From NCBI GenBank assembly GCA_022839625.1, contig JALHJL010000037.1, positions 1-64,000 on the forward strand: DNA of 64,000 nucleotides, in the 5' to 3' direction. Below the pieces are notes generated by a model that was not told where the DNA came from, ran no database searches, and worked only from the letters and a program-made list of their open reading frames with translations. Positions 43,888 through 52,734 of this stretch are shown piece by piece; the stretch's first letter is position 1; the number at the start of each line of letters is the position of its first letter. The translations under genes were made by a program, and so were the position numbers. This DNA comes from Phycisphaerales bacterium. Its GTDB lineage: Bacteria > Planctomycetota > Phycisphaerae > UBA1845 > Fen-1342.

Positions 43888-44475
43888 ATGCAATATGGGA
43901 TTGTCATCGCGGTCGTTGCCGGCGCCGCGGTCGTCGTGCTCCTGATTTGGCGGGCTACGGCCCGTGAAACGCGCCGACGGGAGCGAGATCAGCAGGCATG
44001 GCGTGCGCGCATGTACGCAGACGCTCGCGCATTCGCGGCAGCCGTCCAGCAGAAGCGTGTCCTTCCTGTCGTTGCGACGAATGTGATTCTGAAGCCTGGA
44101 GAGGTTGCGTTTTACTCGGCTCCTTCCACGCTCTACGAAACCCGAGAAGTCCGACACTATCAGACGGACCGGGCAGGCGCACGATCTCTCGGCAGTCAGC
44201 AGTGGCGGCAGATCGACACCGGCACCCTTACTATCACGAACAAGAGACTGATCTTCGATGGCTTGGCCAACGACAGGACAGTGCCGTTGAGTAAGATCCT
44301 GTCCGTCCACACCGACTTGATGGCTATCGCGGTTTCGGTGGAAGGCCGTCGCAAAGGCATGGTTCTTGACGCCGCGAATCCGCTGATTCTGGCGTTCATC
44401 CTTCGCCTGTGCTGCCAGGTGGATGACCCGCGCGACCTTTCGCAAACTGAATTGGACGTGACATTTGTCGGGTGA
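43888..44475 (+). CDS. Membrane-anchored PH-like domain protein
   Basis: 195 residues from ATG 43888; no SD is visible. One N-terminal helix (IVIAVVAGAAVVVLLIW), a charged linker (ETRRRERDQQAWRARMYADA), then a domain with PGEVAFYSAPSTLYETRE and TGTLTITNKRLIFDG, followed by VPLSKILSVHTDLMAIAVSV. The T-x-x-R-L-I-F strand with a following K-I loop is the bacterial PH/GRAM-like pattern. Function unknown; the fold often binds lipids or proteins. It lies inside the helicase duplication interval together with the HEPN-like gene, pointing the opposite way (convergent). Confidence 0.6.
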   Translation: MQYGIVIAVVAGAAVVVLLIWRATARETRRRERDQQAWRARMYADARAFAAAVQQKRVLPVVATNVILKPGEVAFYSAPSTLYETREVRHYQTDRAGARSLGSQQWRQIDTGTLTITNKRLIFDGLANDRTVPLSKILSVHTDLMAIAVSVEGRRKGMVLDAANPLILAFILRLCCQVDDPRDLSQTELDVTFVG

Positions 44476-44647
44476 AGGGCCGCGCACCGCCACCGGGTAT
44501 TCATGGTGTTCAGTGGCGCGCCGGAGCATGCCTAAGTTCCGTTGAATCCGCCCACCGTTGGATCAGCGCAGGTGCCGGGCGAACACAGGCTGCGCTGCGA
44601 CACAGTCGCGAGCACGCGGCCACGGCACTGGCCCCAGGCCCGGCGTC

Positions 44648-45283
44648 TCACGCGCTCATCAGCGGGTACGCTTGCTCAATATCCCAGAGCAATCGAATCG
44701 GGTCACCGGCCGACAGCAGTCCAGCGCCCGCCGCGTCCTTGAACAAGGGGGTTTCGTGTAGCTGCCTCGTAATTTTGAAGGTCCTCCAGCGTGCGGGCGG
44801 GTTGGGCTCTTTGCCCACCATGAGAATCCCGTTGTGGGCAGCGGCGTTGCGGCAGTGCTTCAGAAACTCCCACAACGGTCCCGTATCGTGCCAAGGGGCC
44901 TTCTTGCACATGTCGTGCGCAAGAACCAGGAGGACGCCTGCCGCACGGAACGTGAATCGCAGAAGATACGCGGGGTTTGCGACGAACTCCCGAGCAACCT
45001 CATCAATGTCAACGGTAATGCAGTTGCCCTGCGCTTCTGACCGCAGTTGCAGCGGCCCGGTGAGCTTGCGCAGCCCTTCTCGCACCCCTTGGACCGCTGC
45101 AGCACTCGCGTCGAGCACAGGACCGACGGATGGAATCCTGCTGAGCACGTCCGCCAGAGACGCTCCACCGACAAGTCCCCGCAAGCACAGTTCCTTAACG
45201 CCCACCAGTTGCGCCACGTAGTGCATCACCAGCGGGTAGAAAGGCTTGCTCCGGTCGAAATGATTGACGTTTACGTCGGCCAT
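44648..45283 (-). CDS. HEPN-like protein with an RNAAAH motif
   Basis: 211 residues from ATG 45283; SD GGAGAAG. The chain is helical: VLDASAAAVQGVREGLRKLT, FTFRAAGVLLVLAHDM, and GPLWEFLKHCRNAAAHNGIL. R-N-A-A-A-H matches the RxxxxH motif of HEPN ribonucleases, in the usual place near the end of the fold. HEPN proteins act as RNA-cleaving toxins or abortive-infection effectors, and also in non-catalytic roles. There is no minimal nucleotidyltransferase antitoxin next to it. It is bracketed by the helicase and its partial copy. The call rests on one motif and predicted helices, so HEPN membership is moderate. Confidence 0.5.
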   Translation of the reverse strand: MADVNVNHFDRSKPFYPLVMHYVAQLVGVKELCLRGLVGGASLADVLSRIPSVGPVLDASAAAVQGVREGLRKLTGPLQLRSEAQGNCITVDIDEVAREFVANPAYLLRFTFRAAGVLLVLAHDMCKKAPWHDTGPLWEFLKHCRNAAAHNGILMVGKEPNPPARWRTFKITRQLHETPLFKDAAGAGLLSAGDPIRLLWDIEQAYPLMSA

Positions 45284-45305
45284 GAGCTTCTCCAGTTGGC
45301 ACGCA

Positions 45306-45436
45306 GCCGTGCACGCCGCCCTCCGCCTCGAACCACGCCAGCAGAGCCTCTTCCTGCACGGCGTAGAGCTCGTAGGGGATGGATTCGAGGAACTTGGCGC
45401 AAATCTCGTCGCGGGTCATCCCGGCAGCATAGCGGC
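45306..45436 (-). pseudogene. 5' fragment of a second helicase copy
   Basis: The bases are a near copy of 43514-43644, with about seven mismatches in 128. It encodes MTRDEICAKFLESIPYELYA and AVQEEALLAWFEAEGGV, identical to the helicase N-terminus (36 residues); then it goes into unrelated sequence (HGCVPTGEAHG). The four differences inside the codons are all synonymous. The rest of the helicase is missing. Confidence 0.85.
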
Positions 45437-45776
45437 AAAGGTTGGCATTCTGTAGCGGCGTACCGGGCACACCAGTGGCCGGTACTTGCCATTGAAGTGG
45501 CTGACGGACGGGGCGCGCGACCAAGGCGGGTCAGTCAGCTTCCGCGTAATCGAACGCTGGCACGCGGATCGTCTTGGCGTCGGCAAGGCCGTGCTCAGCG
45601 ATCTCGTCGAGCTGCTCCAGCGCCGCGGCCTGCCAAGGGGTACAAGGCGCGGCCGCGAGCCGGGTAGCCGGGCATTGTTCATGTAACCGTCGAATTGCAG
45701 GCCAGTTATCGCCAGACGGCCTCGTCCGATCACGCGACGCGGTGGGCCCTGGCCAGGCTGCCGACGACGCCCAGGA
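45437..45776. other. Degraded coding remnants
   Basis: No intact gene. On the minus strand a C-terminal-looking stretch, QAAALEQLDEIAEHGLADAK and IRVPAFDYAEAD followed by TGA, is open for about 60 codons (roughly 45539-45720). Another frame has VIGRGRLAITGLQFDGYMNN. They look like frameshifted parts of one lost gene. I do not recognise it. Confidence 0.35.
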
Positions 45777-45804
45777 TTGATCGCGCGGCCGTGTGGCCTA
45801 TCAT
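45777..45804 (+). promoter_or_regulatory. Promoter candidate of the metal efflux operon
   Basis: TTGATC (45777-45782), a 16-base spacer, and TATCAT (45799-45804). It lies 110 bases before the start of the His-rich gene and points into the operon. No operator palindrome is obvious and no regulator gene is adjacent. Confidence 0.5.
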
Positions 45805-45914
45805 CTTATGCACTATGGCCGCCCCCGCACCGGACTGGCGGGAGCGGCGAGGCGTCGACGCTTGCGACAACCTCGCGGCTGCGCCGGGTCGATACGAGGA
45901 GAGTTGCGACCAGC

Positions 45915-46364
45915 ATGAATGGCGTGAAGTTCTGGCTGTGTATGGGTGCGGCCGGCTTGGCTGGCTTCGCGCTGGTTGAGCGGGGGCTGCATGCGCACGG
46001 CGACGGGCATCACCACCACGCGCACGCCCACCGGCACGGCCACCTGATTCACACGCACCACCATTGGCACGGTCCGAATGGTGCCCACGAGGCGCCGCCG
46101 GACAGCCGCGGCGGTGCACGTCCCTGTAGTGGTGATGAACACCAATGCTGCGTGGAACGTTGCCCGGCGGACGCAGTGCATTTCACGCTGCCGCCCCGCG
46201 AGACACGACGACTGAACGAACTCGACACCGTTGCCGCGGCGTTCGATGTCTCCGTCGGCGCGAGCTTCGTGCCCGAGATGTCGGCGCCTCCCCGGGCGCC
46301 GCCAGACGAACCAACGAGTCAGGATACCCTCCCACATCTCCGGACGGTTGTGCTGTTGACCTGA
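45915..46364 (+). CDS. His-rich membrane-anchored metal-binding protein
   Basis: 149 residues from ATG 45915. One N-terminal helix (VKFWLCMGAAGLAGFALVE), then a strongly His-rich stretch (HAHGDGHHHHAHAHRHGH and HTHHHWHGPNGAHE), with about 19 His in 40 residues. A Cys pair (HQCCVERC) follows, and the C-terminus is acidic and Pro-rich. It should bind several divalent metal ions at the membrane surface. As the first gene of the RND operon it probably buffers or delivers the metal to the pump, an inference from position. No known regulator fold. Confidence 0.65.
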   Translation: MNGVKFWLCMGAAGLAGFALVERGLHAHGDGHHHHAHAHRHGHLIHTHHHWHGPNGAHEAPPDSRGGARPCSGDEHQCCVERCPADAVHFTLPPRETRRLNELDTVAAAFDVSVGASFVPEMSAPPRAPPDEPTSQDTLPHLRTVVLLT

Positions 46365-46443
46365 TCCAACGGGCAGCGAACCCGTTGGGTCGTCGCATGC
46401 GCGGCGACAGGTCACCTGGCACACTTATCCGGAGTTTTTCATC

Positions 46444-48066
46444 TTGCACGTCATAGATCGGCTTGCCTCGCGCGCCGCGCGGTCATTGCGACACCCGGCG
46501 GCGGGATTACATGATCCGCTCAATCGGCGGCGGCGTCTTACGACCGGCGCTCGGCTGTCGGCAACCGTGGTGGTTGTCGGTCTGGTCGGCGGCTGTGCTT
46601 CGCTCGATGCCAGGCCAGACATGCAGCGCTCGGCGGCAGAAGTCGAACGTGCCGTCGGTGTGCCGGCGGAGCTGCTCCTGCGCGACGCCGCGACCGCGGC
46701 CGAAGCCACGGCGGCGCTGCTCGCCGACGGTCTGACCAGCGACGAGGCCGTTCGGGTCGCCTTGCTGAACAACCCCAGCGTGCGTGCCGCACTGCTTTCG
46801 ATCGGCATCTCGCGTGCGGACTTCGTCCAGTCGACGCTTTTCTCGAACCCGACGTTGTTCCTGTCGCTGCAATTCCCCGATGGGGGCGGCAAGCCCAATG
46901 TCGAGGTCAATCTCGCACAGAACATCGCCGAGCTCTGGCTGATTCCTGCCCGCACAGATGCCGCCCAGCGGGACCTCGACCAAGCGGTGCTTGAAGCGGC
47001 GCGTTCGACGGCCTTTGTCGTGCTCGATGTGCGGCAGGCTTATGTGCGCGCGGCACAAGCACGCGCGCGGGTCAATCTGGCAGAGGATGGCGTCGAGATC
47101 GCCACGAAGCTGGTTGAAGTCGCTGAATTGCGGCAGCAGGCCGGCTCGGGTTCCGAGGTGGACCTGAACCTGGCGCGGGCAACCAGGCTGCAAGCGATGG
47201 TGGACCTGCGGAATGCACGGCTCGCCGCGGTGGAAGCCAGGGCGCAATTGAGTGAACTACTGGGCCTGACCGACGATCCCGCCGCGCTGGTGCTCACGGA
47301 TACGCTGCGATCGCCCGCCGAGTGGGAAATCCCGGCGGAGCGGTTGCAGGCGATCGCACGCGCAGCGCGGCTCGACCTGCGCATCATGGAGGAATCCGTC
47401 GCGTCGGCGGAGGCGCTCGCCCGGTTGGAACGCGTCCGCTTCCTGCGATCGGTGGATGTCGGCTTCGCGTTCGAACTCGCGGAACGCCGTTCCCGCGGCG
47501 ACCGCAAGTGGCTGGCCGAGACGTTCTACGACGCGCTGCAATCGGGCGCGTTGACGCCGCCGAACTTCATGCCGCGCGAGCCGCAGGGCACGGACACGAT
47601 CGTCGGCCCGACGCTCTCGCTCGAATTGCCGTTGTGGGACCAGAACCAGGCGCAGATCGCCAAGGCCGATCGCCTGGTCGAGCAGGCCCGGCAGCGCCGC
47701 GACGCGCTGCTGGTCTCCGTCGCGCAGGATATTCACGCCAGCCTGGCGCGGGTCCGCACGGCGACAGAGAACGCGGCGTTCTACTGCACGGAACTCGTTC
47801 CGACCGCGGAACGGAACGTGTCGCTCGCCCAGGACGGCTATCGCGTCGGCCGCGTGCCGTTCCTGTCGCTGCTGGAGGCGCAACGCGCCTACCTGTCAAC
47901 GCGGGTGAGCGAACTGGAGGCGTTGGAGGCGGCCGCCCGGGCCGAAATCGAGCTGGAGCGCGCCACCGGCCGGCCGGCGGACGTGCTTCGCGACGCGTCG
48001 TCCGAAACTACTGATGAACCTGAAGAAGCCTTACCCGGTCCGGAGATCGGGGAGGATACGCCATGA
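46444..48066 (+). CDS. TolC-like outer membrane factor (CzcC type)
   Basis: 540 residues from TTG 46444, with GGAG about 13 bases upstream; no good ATG lies before the lipobox VVVVGLVGGC. The OEP fold is seen as two homologous helical repeats: EAVRVALLNNPSVRAALLSI and the long helices ARVNLAEDGVEIATKLVEVA, then QARQRRDALLVSVAQDIHAS and LAQDGYRVGRVPFLSLLEAQ. It forms the trimeric outer membrane duct of the efflux complex. Its stop overlaps the next gene (ATGA at 48063-48066). Confidence 0.88.
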   Translation: MHVIDRLASRAARSLRHPAAGLHDPLNRRRRLTTGARLSATVVVVGLVGGCASLDARPDMQRSAAEVERAVGVPAELLLRDAATAAEATAALLADGLTSDEAVRVALLNNPSVRAALLSIGISRADFVQSTLFSNPTLFLSLQFPDGGGKPNVEVNLAQNIAELWLIPARTDAAQRDLDQAVLEAARSTAFVVLDVRQAYVRAAQARARVNLAEDGVEIATKLVEVAELRQQAGSGSEVDLNLARATRLQAMVDLRNARLAAVEARAQLSELLGLTDDPAALVLTDTLRSPAEWEIPAERLQAIARAARLDLRIMEESVASAEALARLERVRFLRSVDVGFAFELAERRSRGDRKWLAETFYDALQSGALTPPNFMPREPQGTDTIVGPTLSLELPLWDQNQAQIAKADRLVEQARQRRDALLVSVAQDIHASLARVRTATENAAFYCTELVPTAERNVSLAQDGYRVGRVPFLSLLEAQRAYLSTRVSELEALEAAARAEIELERATGRPADVLRDASSETTDEPEEALPGPEIGEDTP

Positions 48067-49490
48067 ATCGAGCCCTGTTACTCTCTTCGCTCGTCGCAAT
48101 TCTCCCGCTGACTGGCTGTCGCAACGCGCGGGACGCGGAAACGGAACCAGGCCGTGCTGAACCGGAAGTCGCCGCCGCGCCGGCGAACCGAGTGGACATT
48201 CCCCCGACGGTCCGCAGGAACCTGGGCATTACGTTCGCGCCGGTCGAGCTGCGGGCGGTCGAACGAACGATCCGCGTGCCGGGCAGCTTCGAGCTGTCGC
48301 CCGAGGCGCGGCGCGAGTACCGCACGATGGCCGGCGGGCGGATCGAGCTGCACGTGGCGCAGTACGAGGAGGTCCGGCCGGGACAGGCGCTGTACACGCT
48401 GGACTCGCCGGAGTGGCGCGAACTCCAGCAGCAGTTGAACGAGACCGAGCTGCGGCTCGCGCAGGCCCGCGCGACACTGGCTGCCATGGAGCCGCTACTG
48501 GCAGCGCACGCGCAACATCACGCGGAACTGGAGCGAGCGGTGGCCATTTGGACCGAGCGCGTGGAGCAACTGGAGGTCAGCCGCGCCTCCGGCGTCGTAA
48601 CCGACGAGGATTTCGCACAGGCCCGCGGCACGTTGGCGACGACGCGGGCGGAGCTCGCGCAGACTCTGGAAAAGGAAGCCGAGCTGGAACTGCGCGCGGC
48701 GCAGACCCGGTCCGAACTCACCGCGCACCAGGAGCGCCTTGAGCTGCTGCTGGCCAACGCGAGTTCCCTGCTTGCCCTGCCGGCCGAGACGCTGACCGCA
48801 GTCAACCCCGACACGCCTCAGGGCCATCCGCGGTGGCGCGGGATTCGAACCGTGGAGGTGCGCGCCGAAGCCGCCGGCGTGGTCGAAATGCTGGCGCTGA
48901 CCAACGGCGCGTGGGCGGACCAGCGCAGCCTCGTCCTGACGACCGTGCAGCCCGAGCGCCTGCGTTTCCGGGCGATGGGCTTGCAGGCCGACCTGCCGAA
49001 GTTCGCCAACGGCGCGACCGCTCGAATCGCCCCGCCGCGCACGGCCGGCCTGGACATCGGCGACGGCGTGGCCGCGGACCTGCAACTCGGCCTGGACGCC
49101 CACCCCGAGAATCGCACGATCACGCTGATTGCCCGCCCGGCCGCGCTGCGTCCGTGGATGCGGCCGGGGGTGTCTGCCTTCCTCGAGGTCGTGGCCGAGA
49201 GTGCCGGCGGTATGGCCCTGGCAATTCCGCGTTCGGCGATCGTGAAGGACGGCATCACGCACGTGTTCTTCCGGCGCGATCCCAAGAACCCGAACCAGGC
49301 GATCCGGGTCGAGGCGGACATGGGCGTCGATGACGGGCGCTGGGTCGTGATTCACAGCGGCTTGATGCGTGGCGACGAGGTCGTTCTGGACGGGGCGTAC
49401 GAGCTGAAGCTGGCGACCTCACAGAGCGGTACGACCCAGAAGGGCGGCCACTTCCATGCGGACGGCACGTTCCACGGCGACAAGCACTAG
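48063..49490 (+). CDS. RND membrane fusion protein (CzcB/CusB type)
   Basis: 475 residues from ATG 48063, in a 4-base overlap with the outer-membrane gene. Signal and lipobox ILPLTGC. Order: barrel-sandwich (GSFELSPEARREYRTMAGGR), a long helical hairpin (LNETELRLAQARATLAAMEP to LAQTLEKEAELELRAAQTRS), the return half of the lipoyl barrel (GIRTVEVRAEAAGVVEMLAL), beta-barrel (FRAMGLQADLPKFANGAT) and membrane-proximal part (PRSAIVKDGITHVFFRR). The C-terminus has GGHFHADGTFHGDKH, a His-rich tail that fits metal handling. It bridges the pump and the duct. Confidence 0.9.
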   Translation: MNRALLLSSLVAILPLTGCRNARDAETEPGRAEPEVAAAPANRVDIPPTVRRNLGITFAPVELRAVERTIRVPGSFELSPEARREYRTMAGGRIELHVAQYEEVRPGQALYTLDSPEWRELQQQLNETELRLAQARATLAAMEPLLAAHAQHHAELERAVAIWTERVEQLEVSRASGVVTDEDFAQARGTLATTRAELAQTLEKEAELELRAAQTRSELTAHQERLELLLANASSLLALPAETLTAVNPDTPQGHPRWRGIRTVEVRAEAAGVVEMLALTNGAWADQRSLVLTTVQPERLRFRAMGLQADLPKFANGATARIAPPRTAGLDIGDGVAADLQLGLDAHPENRTITLIARPAALRPWMRPGVSAFLEVVAESAGGMALAIPRSAIVKDGITHVFFRRDPKNPNQAIRVEADMGVDDGRWVVIHSGLMRGDEVVLDGAYELKLATSQSGTTQKGGHFHADGTFHGDKH

Positions 49491-49507
49491 AGAAGGAGGA
49501 GCTGAAC

Positions 49508-52500
49508 GTGCTTAAGAAACTGATCGGCTTCTCGATTGACCACGCGCTGCTCGTGTTGTCGCTGGGCGCTGTGTTGCTCGCGTTCGCCGCATACCTGCTG
49601 CCGCGGACGCCGGTCGACGTGTTCCCGGAGCTGAGTGCGCCGACCGTCGTTGTCATGACCGAATCGCCGGGCCTGGCCGCCGACGAGGTCGAGCAGTACG
49701 TGACGTTCCGCATCGAGACCGCCGTCAATGGGATTCCCGGCGTGCGCCGCGTGCGTTCGTCGAGCGCAATCGGGCTGTCGATCGCGTACGTCGAGTTCGA
49801 GTGGGGCACGGACATCTACCGCGCCCGGCAACTCGTCTCCGAGCGGCTGGACGCGGTGCGGAAGGACCTGCCGCCCAACGCGCATGCTGAGATGACGCCG
49901 ATCACGTCCATCACCGGCGAGATCATGCTGCTGGCCGTGTCGTCGCCAGGGGGCGCCGTCAGCGACCTCGATCTGCGGGCGTACGCCGAGTTCGACCTGC
50001 GCAACAAGTTGCTGGCGATTCCGGGCATCGCGCAGGTCACGGTCATGGGCGGCGAGCTGCCGGAATACCAGGTGCTCGTCGAGCAGGAGAAGCTGCGGCT
50101 GTATGACCTGACGATTGCGGACGTGGCGGAGGCGGCGCGTGAGGCCCACAGTACGCTCAGCGCCGGCTACCTGACGGATGTCAATTCGCTGGAGCTGCCG
50201 ATTCGCCAGAGCGGCCGGGTCCGTAGCATCGAGGACATCTCCGGGACGCTGATCAAGTATCACGACGGCGCCCCGGTCACGATCGGCCAGGTCGCCGACG
50301 TACAGCTTGGCCCGGCGCTCAAGCGCGGCTCGGGCGCGGATGCCGGCCAGCCGGCGGTCGTGATGACGGTGCAGAAGTCGCCGGGCACCAACACGCTGGC
50401 CATCACCGAGCGCGTGGATGTGATGCTCGACGCCCTGGAACCCAGCCTGCCGCCTGGCATCCAGATCAACCGGCAGGTATTCCGCCAGGCCGACTTCATC
50501 GAGCTCTCGGTCGACAACGTCGTGCATGCGTTGCGCGACGCCGGCATCATCGTGAGCGTCATTCTCATCCTGTTCCTGCTGAACGTCCGGACGACGATCA
50601 TCTCGTTGACCGCGATTCCGCTTTCGCTGGCGGCCGGTCTGCTGGCGCTCAACGGCCTGGGCATGACCATCAACGTCATGACGCTGGGCGGCTTCGCCAT
50701 CGCGATCGGCAGCCTGGTCGATGATGCGATCATCGACGTGGAGAACGTCTTTCGCCGGCTGAAGCTCAACGCCGCGCGACCGGAACACGAGCGGCAGTCG
50801 AAGCCCAAAGTCATCTTCGAGGCCAGCAACGAGATTCGCCCCGCGATGGTGTTCGCCACGATCATCATCGCGCTGGTGTTCCTGCCGCTGATGTTCCTCG
50901 AGGGCATCGAGGGCCGTTTCTTCCGCCCGCTGGGCATCGCGTTTGTGGTGTCGATTCTGGCCTCGCTGATCGTGGCGCTCACCGTGACGCCGGCGATGTG
51001 CCGCTACCTGCTGCACGCCAAGCCGACCCGGCGCGAAGCGCAGGACGGTTTCCTGGTGCGCTGGCTCAAGGCCGCCTACGAGCCGGCCGTGCGGATTGCG
51101 TTGCGGCTGCGCTGGGCAGTCCTCGGCGGCGCGGCGGCCGTGGCGATCGCCACGCTCTGGCTCGGCTCGACCTTCGGGACCTCGTTCCTGCCGGAGTTCA
51201 ACGAGGGCACGTTTACGTTGTACCTGATGGGTCCGCCGGGGACTTCGCTGTCAGCCAGTGATCGGCTGGCTCGTTCCGTCGAGCGTCAACTGAGCGAGAT
51301 CGACGGCGTCCGCAGCGTGACCCGACGCACCGGCCGGGCGGAGCGCGACGAGCACGCGGAGCCCGTGAGTAATTCGGAACTCGAAATCACTGTCAAACCC
51401 GGCTACGCGAAGGACGATGTACAGGCCCGGATCGCCGAAGTGCTCGCACGGATTCCAGGCATTACAACCAACATCGGTCAACCGATCGAGCATCGGCTAA
51501 GCCACATCCTCTCCGGCACACCCGCGGCAATCGCGATCAACGTCTACGGCGACGACCTCGACCAGCTCCGCGCTATCGCCAGGGAGATCGAGGCCGTGCT
51601 CAAGCCGTTGCCCGGCGCACGCGACGTCGCTGCGAACCGCGAAGTGATGATTCAATCGCTGCCGGTCGAGTATCGCCCGCGCGAACTCGCCGCCTACGGG
51701 CTGACGCCCGCGTCGGCCGCTGCTCAGGTGCGCAGCGCGATCTTCGGCGTTGAAGTGGCCGAGGTGAACGAGGGCGTGCGGCGGTACGCTCTGACCGTGC
51801 GGCTGGCGGAGCATGAGCGCGCCAGCGTGCGCGACCTGCGCAACCTCGTGCTCCGTGGCCGCGGCGGCGCACTCGTGCGCCTCGAGGAAGTGGCCGACAT
51901 CGGCCCCGAGACGGCATCCAACCTCATCGCCCGCGAGAACGCCCAGCGCAAGGCGGTCGTCTCGCTCAACGTGGCCGAAGGGCACAACCTTGGACACCTC
52001 GTCCAGCTGGTGCAACGGCGTGTCGACCCGATCGTGCACCAGCACGGCTGCACCGTGAGATACGGCGGGCAGTTCGAGGCCCAGCAGTCGGCCAGCCGGA
52101 CCATCTGGCTCTTCGGCGGCCTGGTCGCCGCGATCATGTTGATTCTGCTGAACCTGGCGATCGGTTCGTTCCGTGTCGCCCTGCTGGTACTGGTCAACCT
52201 GCCGCTGGCGCTGATCGGCGGCGTCTTGGCGATCTACGTGACCGAGTCGCCGGACCTGATCGGCAACACGCTGGCCGTCTTCGGCAGCGGCACTTACACG
52301 GCGCCGGTCATCTCGATCGCCAGCCTCGTCGGCTTCATCACGCTGTTCGGCATCGCTGTTCGCAACGGCATCCTGCTGGTCAACCACTACAAGCACCTGG
52401 TGGAACTGGAAGGCGCCACGCCGTACGAGGCGATCATCCGCGGTTCGCAGGAGCGGCTCGTTCCGATTCTGATGACCGCGCTGACCGCCGCTCTCGCGCT

Positions 52501-52708
52501 CATCCCGATCGCGCTGAAGGGCGAAGAGCCGGGCAACGAGATCCTCGCGCCGCTCTCGGTCGTCATTCTGGGCGGCCTGTTGTCTTCGACGTTCCTGAAC
52601 CTGGTCGTCGTGCCCGCCGGGTACGCGGCCCTCCATCGCGTGACCGCGCCGGGCGGCAGGCGGGCCGTTGAACCCGCCGGCCCCGACACGGCGCCGGCCA
52701 CCGCCTGA
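49508..52708 (+). CDS. Heavy-metal RND efflux pump (CzcA family)
   Basis: 1066 residues from GTG 49508; SD AGGAGGAG. The usual 12-helix topology with two periplasmic loops: TM1 is followed by LPRTPVDVFPELSAPTVVVM, the TM4 segment is LGGFAIAIGSLVDDAIIDVE (acidic residues of the proton relay), and the second loop starts SFLPEFNEGTFTLYLMGPPG. The last helices contain GFITLFGIAVRNGILLVNHY and the end RGSQERLVPILMTALTAAL. This is the heavy-metal branch of the RND family. Cobalt/zinc/cadmium or copper/silver cannot be separated from sequence alone. Confidence 0.92.
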   Translation: MLKKLIGFSIDHALLVLSLGAVLLAFAAYLLPRTPVDVFPELSAPTVVVMTESPGLAADEVEQYVTFRIETAVNGIPGVRRVRSSSAIGLSIAYVEFEWGTDIYRARQLVSERLDAVRKDLPPNAHAEMTPITSITGEIMLLAVSSPGGAVSDLDLRAYAEFDLRNKLLAIPGIAQVTVMGGELPEYQVLVEQEKLRLYDLTIADVAEAAREAHSTLSAGYLTDVNSLELPIRQSGRVRSIEDISGTLIKYHDGAPVTIGQVADVQLGPALKRGSGADAGQPAVVMTVQKSPGTNTLAITERVDVMLDALEPSLPPGIQINRQVFRQADFIELSVDNVVHALRDAGIIVSVILILFLLNVRTTIISLTAIPLSLAAGLLALNGLGMTINVMTLGGFAIAIGSLVDDAIIDVENVFRRLKLNAARPEHERQSKPKVIFEASNEIRPAMVFATIIIALVFLPLMFLEGIEGRFFRPLGIAFVVSILASLIVALTVTPAMCRYLLHAKPTRREAQDGFLVRWLKAAYEPAVRIALRLRWAVLGGAAAVAIATLWLGSTFGTSFLPEFNEGTFTLYLMGPPGTSLSASDRLARSVERQLSEIDGVRSVTRRTGRAERDEHAEPVSNSELEITVKPGYAKDDVQARIAEVLARIPGITTNIGQPIEHRLSHILSGTPAAIAINVYGDDLDQLRAIAREIEAVLKPLPGARDVAANREVMIQSLPVEYRPRELAAYGLTPASAAAQVRSAIFGVEVAEVNEGVRRYALTVRLAEHERASVRDLRNLVLRGRGGALVRLEEVADIGPETASNLIARENAQRKAVVSLNVAEGHNLGHLVQLVQRRVDPIVHQHGCTVRYGGQFEAQQSASRTIWLFGGLVAAIMLILLNLAIGSFRVALLVLVNLPLALIGGVLAIYVTESPDLIGNTLAVFGSGTYTAPVISIASLVGFITLFGIAVRNGILLVNHYKHLVELEGATPYEAIIRGSQERLVPILMTALTAALALIPIALKGEEPGNEILAPLSVVILGGLLSSTFLNLVVVPAGYAALHRVTAPGGRRAVEPAGPDTAPATA

Positions 52709-52734
52709 TTACTAACTTGAGAGGAGATTGTCCC

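Noticed and set aside
45486..45733. Overlapping short frames on both strands as genes
   Set aside because: Each frame is coding-like for only part of its length, with apparent shifts; better described as remnants of one lost gene.
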